A DNA stretch of 9,497 bases from Clostridia bacterium (GTDB lineage Bacteria > Bacillota > Clostridia > Oscillospirales > CAG-382), in assembly GCA_017959195.1 (NCBI GenBank), contig JAGDBE010000170.1:1-9497 (forward strand), in the 5' to 3' direction. A program made the position numbers and the translations under genes. The notes below the pieces were generated by a model. That model was not told the origin of the DNA and did not search any database. It worked only from the letters and a program-made list of their open reading frames with translations. How positions within the stretch are numbered: position 1 is the stretch's first letter; each line of letters opens with the position of its first letter. This document shows, piece by piece, positions 5,156 through 9,497 of the stretch.

Positions 5156-6427
5156 ATGAAAAAGATTTTATCAATCATTTTGGTACTCGCGCTCATACTT
5201 GCAACGCTTGCCGTTTTCACAGGCTGTGAAGACAAAAAGACGGGCGGAGAAGACATAGCACCCGTGGGCGGCGAAGAGCAAAACGGCGGTGAAGAATCGG
5301 GCGGAGAAGACGCTGATGCCGAAGACGACTTCAAAATCGGCTTTATTTTCCTGCATGACGAAAACTCTACTTACGACAAAAACTTTATGGATGCCGCAAC
5401 GGCAGCCAAAGAAGCTCTCGGACTTTCCGACGACCAGGTAATATTCAAGGCAAACGTTCCCGAAACGGCAGAATGCTACGAAGCAGCTGCAGACCTTGTT
5501 GACGCAGGATGCGATATCGTGTTCGCAGACAGCTTCGGTCATGAAGACTTCATGATTCAGGCGGCGGAAGAATTCCCGGACGTTGTATTTGCACACGCAA
5601 CCGGCACGAAAGCACACACGGAAAACCTCCCCAACTTCTTCAATGCATTTGCATCCATTTATGAAGGCAGATTCCTTGTAGGCGTTGTTGCAGGTCTCAA
5701 ACTCAACGAAATGATAGAAGAAGGCAAAATTACCGCAGAAGAAGCAAAGATCGGCTACGTAGGCGCTTATCCTTATGCAGAAGTTAAATCGGGATACACG
5801 TCGTTCTTCCTCGGCGTACGCTACGTTTGTCCGTCGGCTACGATGGAAGTTAAGTTTACAAACTCGTGGTTTGATATAGCGGCTGAAAAAGAAACGGCCA
5901 ACGCGCTCATCGCTGACGGCTGCGTACTTCTCTCTCAGCACGCTGACTCCGAAGGCGCTCCGAAGGCATGCGAAGAAGCAGGCGTTCCGAACGTTTCCTA
6001 CAACCTCGACACACGCGAATGGGGCCCCAATACATACCTCGTATCCTCGAAGATCAACTGGGAACCCTACTTTGAACACCTCGTTAACTGCGTAAAAGAA
6101 GGCAAGCCGATTGAGCAGGATTACTGCTACGGTCTCGGCGAAGGTTCCGTTGAAATCCTCGGCCTCAACGACGCTGTTGTAGCCGCAGGCACCGCTGAAA
6201 AAGTTGAAGAAGTTAAGGCTCAGTTCCTCGCAGGAACGCTCAAAGTATTCGATACCGATACCTTCACGGTAAACGGCGAAAAGCTTGAAAGCTACCTTGC
6301 AGACGTTGATTCCGACGAAGCGTTCACACCCGACACGGAAGTTGTTTCCGACGGTTACTTCCACGAATCCGAATTCCGCAGCGCACCTTACTTCGACGTA
6401 GACATTGACGGAATTACAATTAAATAA
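5156..6427 (+). CDS. nupN: BMP-family nucleoside-type substrate-binding lipoprotein
   Basis: The product is a 423-residue extracellular lipoprotein that captures substrate for the importer encoded downstream; the BMP (PnrA/Med/NupN) family binds mainly purine and other nucleosides. The signal peptide (1-23) ends in VFTG-Cys24, a lipobox with an unusual Phe at -3, so Cys24 should be lipidated. An acidic tether (25-57) repeats GGE-type units. The periplasmic-binding fold starts at about 59 (FKIGFIFLHDENSTYDKNF) and includes GCDIVFADSFGHEDFM (118-133), FNAFASIYEGRFLVGVVAG (162-180), IGYVGAYPYAEV (199-210) and a final ATPYFDV-like end, here APYFDVD. It is longer than the usual 350 residues because of the tether and C-terminal insertions. 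ATG at 5156 has AGGAGGA 5 bases upstream; a TTG at 5078 would lie inside the leader hairpin. Strong promoter and ribosome site, and hairpins after the gene, suggest higher output than the transporter genes. Binding specificity is inferred, not shown. Confidence 0.92.
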   Translation: MKKILSIILVLALILATLAVFTGCEDKKTGGEDIAPVGGEEQNGGEESGGEDADAEDDFKIGFIFLHDENSTYDKNFMDAATAAKEALGLSDDQVIFKANVPETAECYEAAADLVDAGCDIVFADSFGHEDFMIQAAEEFPDVVFAHATGTKAHTENLPNFFNAFASIYEGRFLVGVVAGLKLNEMIEEGKITAEEAKIGYVGAYPYAEVKSGYTSFFLGVRYVCPSATMEVKFTNSWFDIAAEKETANALIADGCVLLSQHADSEGAPKACEEAGVPNVSYNLDTREWGPNTYLVSSKINWEPYFEHLVNCVKEGKPIEQDYCYGLGEGSVEILGLNDAVVAAGTAEKVEEVKAQFLAGTLKVFDTDTFTVNGEKLESYLADVDSDEAFTPDTEVVSDGYFHESEFRSAPYFDVDIDGITIK

Positions 6428-6444
6428 ACAAATTTGAAATATGA

Positions 6445-6474
6445 CCTCATGCGGGGCGAAAACCCCGCTTGAGG
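6445..6474 (+). other. Intercistronic GC-rich hairpin after the lipoprotein gene (weak terminator or mRNA stabiliser)
   Basis: CCTCA (6445-6449) pairs with TGAGG (6470-6474) and GCGGGG (6451-6456) with CCCCGC (6463-6468), around one T-T mismatch and a CGAAAA loop. TTTTCGTTTT follows (6477-6486), an interrupted T-tract, so termination would be partial. It starts 17 bases after the lipoprotein stop codon. Confidence 0.85.
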
Positions 6475-6476
6475 CA

Positions 6477-6530
6477 TTTTCGTTTTGAAGAAGAAATACG
6501 GCGCGCCGCGCTTCTTCTTGAAAACGAAAG
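6477..6530 (+). other. Second long intercistronic hairpin
   Basis: Ten bases (6477-6486) pair with 6521-6530 including one G-T pair. After one G-G mismatch, eight more pairs form (6488-6495 with 6512-6519), and CGG/CCG (6499-6501 with 6506-6508) caps the arm. Total span is 54 bases. No T-run follows, so it is not a classic terminator; it lies 13 bases before the ribosome binding site of the ATPase gene. Confidence 0.8.
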
Positions 6531-6543
6531 CGAAAGACAGATT

Positions 6544-6549
6544 GGGGGA
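6544..6549 (+). promoter_or_regulatory. Ribosome binding site that fixes the GTG start of the ATPase gene
   Basis: GGGGGA lies 6 bases before GTG (6556). An in-frame TTG at 6469 lies within the first intercistronic hairpin and lacks a ribosome site, so it is not used as the start. Confidence 0.75.
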
Positions 6550-6555
6550 CAAGCA

Positions 6556-8097
6556 GTGAGCTGCGCAATCGAACTTAAAAACATCACAAAGACGTTCGGA
6601 AACATTGTTGCGAACAAAAACGTTCATCTCAGCGTAAACAAGGGCGAGATACTGTCGATACTCGGTGAAAACGGCAGCGGAAAAACGACTCTTATGAATA
6701 TGATTTCCGGAATATACTATCCCGACGCGGGAGAAATATATATTGACGGAAAAGAAGTTGTAATAAGATCTCCCAAAGACGCTTACGACCATAAAATCGG
6801 AATGATTCACCAGCATTTCAAACTCGTCGACGTTTTTTCGGCAACCGAAAATATAATTTTGGGACTTGAAGACGAGAAGAAGTACGATTTGAAAGCGGCG
6901 AAAAAGAAAGTCAAGGAAATCGGGGACAAATACGGCTTTATCGTGGACCCGGACAAGAAAATATATGAAATGTCGGTGTCCGAAAAGCAGACGGTTGAAA
7001 TAATCAGAGTACTGTACAGAGGCGCGGATATTCTCATTCTCGACGAGCCGACGGCGGTGCTTACGCCGCAGGAAACGGGAAAACTGTTTGAAATTCTGCG
7101 CAATATGAAAAAAGACGGAAAGTCGATAATTATAATTACGCATAAACTTCACGAGGTGCTCGAGATTTCCGACAGAGTAACGGTGTTAAGAAAAGGCGAA
7201 TACATAGATACCGTAAATACGTCCGAGACAAACGAATCCCAGCTTACCGAAATGATGGTGGGCAAAAAGATTTCATTAAATATCGCGAGAGACGAGCCGC
7301 AAAACCCGCAGGACAGGCTTTTCGTGTCGGGAATAAACTGCATAAGCAGAGAAGGCGTGCCGCTGCTCAATAACGTGTCGTTCACGGTGAAATCGGGCGA
7401 GATATTCGGGATTGCGGGAATTGCCGGAAGCGGACAGAGAGAGCTTCTTGAATCAATAGCGGGACTTCAGAAAATAAATACGGGAAATATCGACTATATA
7501 GACCCCAAAACCGGAAAAAAAGAAAACCTCTGCGACAAAACTCCCATGCAGATAAGGGAAATGGGCGTAAGACTGTCGTTCGTGCCGGAAGACAGACTCG
7601 GAATGGGACTTGTCGGCAATATGAGTATAATAGACAATATGCTTCTCAGAAGCTACCGTAAAGGAAATTCGGTGTTTTTGAAGCGTAAAGAGCCGAAAAC
7701 CCTTGCCGACGACGTAATAAAGCAGCTCGAAGTGGTAACGCCGAGTGCAAACACCCCCGTAAGACGCCTTTCGGGCGGCAACGTTCAGAAGGTCCTCGTG
7801 GGAAGAGAAATAGCGTCGTCGCCGACGGTTCTCATGGCGGCGTACCCGGTAAGAGGTCTTGATATAAACTCATCATATATGATATACAATCTGCTCAACG
7901 AGCAGAAACGCAGGGGAGTCGCCGTAATATTCGTGGGCGAGGACCTCGACGTTCTGCTTGAACTGTGCGACAGAATACTCGTGCTTTGCGGCGGCAGAGT
8001 GAGCGGAATTGTGGACGCAAGAAGCGCGACTAAGGAAGAAATAGGCTTGCTTATGACGAAAGTAAGCAAGGATGAGGGTGCTGACAATGACCGATAA
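6556..8097 (+). CDS. nupO: BMP-type importer ATPase with two ABC domains
   Basis: The product has 513 residues, close to Bacillus YufO/NupO (510), and energises the importer from the cytoplasmic face. Domain 1 has Walker A GENGSGKTT (37-45), Q-loop Gln86, Walker B ILILDEP with Asp163 and Glu164, and switch His196, all intact, but a degenerate signature MSVSEKQ (139-145). Domain 2 has a normal signature LSGGN (405-409), but Walker A is GIAGSGQRE (288-296) with Lys changed to Gln294, and Walker B ends AAYP (428-431), lacking Asp and Glu. The start is GTG at 6556. The gene follows the lipoprotein gene after 128 bases with two hairpins and overlaps the first permease gene by 11 bases, indicating translational coupling. 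RbsA-type sugar ATPases have the same architecture, but the VLYRGA and AA-x-P-x-RGLD pattern and the neighbours point to the BMP group. Confidence 0.95.
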   Translation: MSCAIELKNITKTFGNIVANKNVHLSVNKGEILSILGENGSGKTTLMNMISGIYYPDAGEIYIDGKEVVIRSPKDAYDHKIGMIHQHFKLVDVFSATENIILGLEDEKKYDLKAAKKKVKEIGDKYGFIVDPDKKIYEMSVSEKQTVEIIRVLYRGADILILDEPTAVLTPQETGKLFEILRNMKKDGKSIIIITHKLHEVLEISDRVTVLRKGEYIDTVNTSETNESQLTEMMVGKKISLNIARDEPQNPQDRLFVSGINCISREGVPLLNNVSFTVKSGEIFGIAGIAGSGQRELLESIAGLQKINTGNIDYIDPKTGKKENLCDKTPMQIREMGVRLSFVPEDRLGMGLVGNMSIIDNMLLRSYRKGNSVFLKRKEPKTLADDVIKQLEVVTPSANTPVRRLSGGNVQKVLVGREIASSPTVLMAAYPVRGLDINSSYMIYNLLNEQKRRGVAVIFVGEDLDVLLELCDRILVLCGGRVSGIVDARSATKEEIGLLMTKVSKDEGADNDR

Positions 8098-9199
8098 CGT
8101 AAAAAACCAGGTTCACGAACCGTTAATTCGTGTAAGAAAACGCTATACGATGCGTTGGTATAAGTCGTGGGCGGTAAGAGTAATCGCGGTAATAGCGGCG
8201 CTTCTGATATGCGCTCTTGTAATCGTGCTTCTTACCGGTTATAATCCCATAGACGTGTATAAGGCCATGATAGAGGGCAACTTCGGCAACGCGAGAAAGA
8301 TGTGGAACACCTTCCAGGAGCTCGCATTCTTGCTTTGCATATCGCTTGCGGTAACGCCCGCGTTCAAAATGAGATTCTGGAACATAGGCGCCGAGGGACA
8401 AACCCTTATAGGCGGACTTGCGTCGGCGGCGTGCATGATATATCTTGCGGACAAGCTTCCGCTCCCGGTGTATTACCTTGTAATAATCGCGGCAAGCATA
8501 CTTGCCGGAATGATATGGAGCCTTATTCCCGCGTTCTTCAAGGCGAAGTTCGGCACGAACGAAACGCTGTTTACGCTTATGATGAACTACGTCGCGGTGC
8601 AGCTCGTGTCCTTCTTCATAGTTTTCTGGGAAAATCCGAAGGACTCCAACACCGTAGGCGTTATAAACAGAAAAACGCATGCCGGCTGGCTTCCGACGAT
8701 AGCGGACAATAAATATCTTCTCAACATACTCGTAGTCGCGGCGCTGACTATTGCAATGTACGTGTATCTCAAATACAGTAAACACGGATATGAAATATCC
8801 GTCGTCGGCGAAAGCGAAAACACGGCAAAATATATAGGCATCAACGTAAAGAAGGTTATAATGCGCACCATGGCGCTTTCGGGCGCTTTGTGCGGAATTG
8901 CGGGATTGCTTCTCGTCGCGGGCACCGACCATACCATAAACACGACGACCGTCGGAGGCATGGGCTTTACTGCGATAATGGTATCCTGGCTTGCAAAATT
9001 CAATCCGATAGTGATGACGCTCACGTCGTTTATCCTCGTCTTTCTGGACCGCGGGGCGAGCGAGATTGCGACGAGGTTCAAGCTGAACGAGAGTATGTCG
9101 GATATGCTCACCGGAATAATTCTTTTCTTCATCATAGGATGCGAGTTCTTCATCAATTATAAAATCATGATTAAAAAGAGCCGGAAGGAGGAAAAGTGA
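8087..9199 (+). CDS. nupP: BMP-type importer permease, first subunit
   Basis: The product is a 370-residue inner-membrane permease of the BPD_transp_2 family, forming half of the translocation channel. After a basic cytosolic N-terminus (1-28), hydrophobic spans lie at about 29-50, 76-92, 105-121, 127-150, 163-180, 211-228, 260-280, 289-322 and 339-358. Family motifs are FWNIGAEGQTLIGG (97-110), GTNETLFTLMMNYVA (156-170), GESENTAKYIGI (241-252) and LSGALCGIAGLLL (264-276). ATG at 8087 is chosen because GAGGGTG lies 6 bases upstream; an in-frame ATG at 8072 has a poorer site. It overlaps the ATPase gene by 11 bases and the next gene by the TGATG junction at 9197-9201, so the three genes are tightly coupled. 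Confidence 0.94.
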   Translation: MTDNVKNQVHEPLIRVRKRYTMRWYKSWAVRVIAVIAALLICALVIVLLTGYNPIDVYKAMIEGNFGNARKMWNTFQELAFLLCISLAVTPAFKMRFWNIGAEGQTLIGGLASAACMIYLADKLPLPVYYLVIIAASILAGMIWSLIPAFFKAKFGTNETLFTLMMNYVAVQLVSFFIVFWENPKDSNTVGVINRKTHAGWLPTIADNKYLLNILVVAALTIAMYVYLKYSKHGYEISVVGESENTAKYIGINVKKVIMRTMALSGALCGIAGLLLVAGTDHTINTTTVGGMGFTAIMVSWLAKFNPIVMTLTSFILVFLDRGASEIATRFKLNESMSDMLTGIILFFIIGCEFFINYKIMIKKSRKEEK

Positions 9200-9497
9200 T
9201 GCTTATATCCACGATAATCAATAAGTCAATCGTGCAGGGAATTCCTCTTTTGTTCGGTTCCACGGGCGAAATCATCACCGAAAAATCCGGAAACCTCAAT
9301 CTCGGTATCCCGGGAATAATGTACGTCGGCGGCAGTACAGGAATTTTGGGCGCGTATCTTTATGAAAAGTACGCCGCAACCCCGTCTCCGTTCTGGTGTA
9401 TAGTAATACCGCTTGTTTCGGCGATACTCGGCTCGGGGCTTCTCGCACTGCTTTATTCGTTTCTCACCGTAACGCTCCACGCGAACCAGAACGTTAC
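9199..9497 (+). CDS. nupQ: BMP-type importer permease, second subunit (3' end outside window)
   Basis: The first 99 codons are present of a permease that is usually about 300-320 residues long. ATG at 9199 overlaps the stop codon of the preceding gene, and AAGGAGG (9185-9191) lies 7 bases upstream. The motif TEKSGNLNLGIPGIM (27-41) matches the conserved start of this permease subunit (commonly EKSGVLNLGIEGMM), with Pro38 in place of the usual Glu. Hydrophobic stretches follow at about 42-54 and 66-91. It pairs with the first permease to form the heterodimeric channel of the importer. Confidence 0.93.
   Translation, partial: MLISTIINKSIVQGIPLLFGSTGEIITEKSGNLNLGIPGIMYVGGSTGILGAYLYEKYAATPSPFWCIVIPLVSAILGSGLLALLYSFLTVTLHANQNV

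Noticed and set aside
6469..6555. Possible N-terminal extension of the ATPase from TTG at 6469.
   Set aside because: The stretch lies within the two hairpins, lacks a ribosome site and adds residues absent from the family, whereas GTG at 6556 has GGGGGA at 6 bases and gives the normal length.
5171..6568. A 465-codon open frame on the minus strand, opposite the whole lipoprotein gene.
   Set aside because: Its composition is dominated by Phe, Val, Cys and Arg, the mirror of GAA- and GCA-rich codons on the plus strand. It has no family features, and the plus strand holds a clear lipoprotein with signal peptide and ribosome site. It is a codon-bias shadow.
6388..7152. A 254-codon minus-strand frame opposite the start of the ATPase gene.
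   Set aside because: It overlaps conserved ABC motifs on the plus strand, spans the intercistronic hairpins and shows only Phe/Tyr/Arg-rich sequence without known domains.
8123..8932. A 269-codon minus-strand frame opposite the first permease gene.
   Set aside because: It is a Tyr/Arg/His-rich shadow of a hydrophobic membrane protein gene, with no recognisable domain.

Overview
The window looks like chromosomal DNA of a low-to-moderate GC member of the Bacillota, most likely an anaerobic Clostridia-type gut organism. The signs are purine-rich AGGAGG-type ribosome binding sites, TTGACA/TATAAT promoters with 17-base spacers, frequent TTG and GTG starts, a TepA-type ClpP homologue, and a lipoprotein with an acidic Gly/Glu tether. 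This is inference; no rRNA or other taxonomic marker is present. No phage, transposon, CRISPR array, tRNA or rRNA is visible.

Layout. (1) Bases 1-983 hold the 3' part of a DUF4091/GH123-like glycosidase gene, closed by a strong terminator. (2) Bases 1126-2166 are a single-gene unit: a consensus promoter, a polytopic membrane protein of the DUF975-like type with an unusual Gln/Pro-rich tail, and a terminator shared with the convergent unit. (3) Bases 2172-4085, minus strand, form a three-gene unit with its own strong promoter: tsaB (tRNA t6A modification), hpt (purine salvage) and mscL (osmotic safety valve). (4) Bases 4107-4871, minus strand, hold tepA, a ClpP-like serine peptidase gene with its own terminator. 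(5) From 5038 to the end, plus strand, runs a BMP-family nucleoside-type ABC importer operon: promoter, structured leader, lipoprotein, two intercistronic hairpins, a double-domain ATPase and two permeases. The second permease runs off the window.

How the genes fit together. The importer has the gene order and motifs of the BMP/NupNOPQ systems that bring nucleosides into the cell, and hpt lies about 1.9 kb away on the other strand. Import and salvage of purines could therefore be linked, but the two lie in different transcription units and no shared operator was recognised. The other genes are ordinary housekeeping functions.

I did not find a convincing undescribed system. The best leads are RNA-level and enzymatic details of the importer operon: a 5'-terminal leader hairpin followed by a U-tract, with an alternative pairing to the Shine-Dalgarno region; a tandem pair of long hairpins between the lipoprotein and ATPase genes; and an ATPase whose degenerate motifs all fall in one of its two composite ATP sites. 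The Gln/Pro-tailed membrane protein is the least understood gene.
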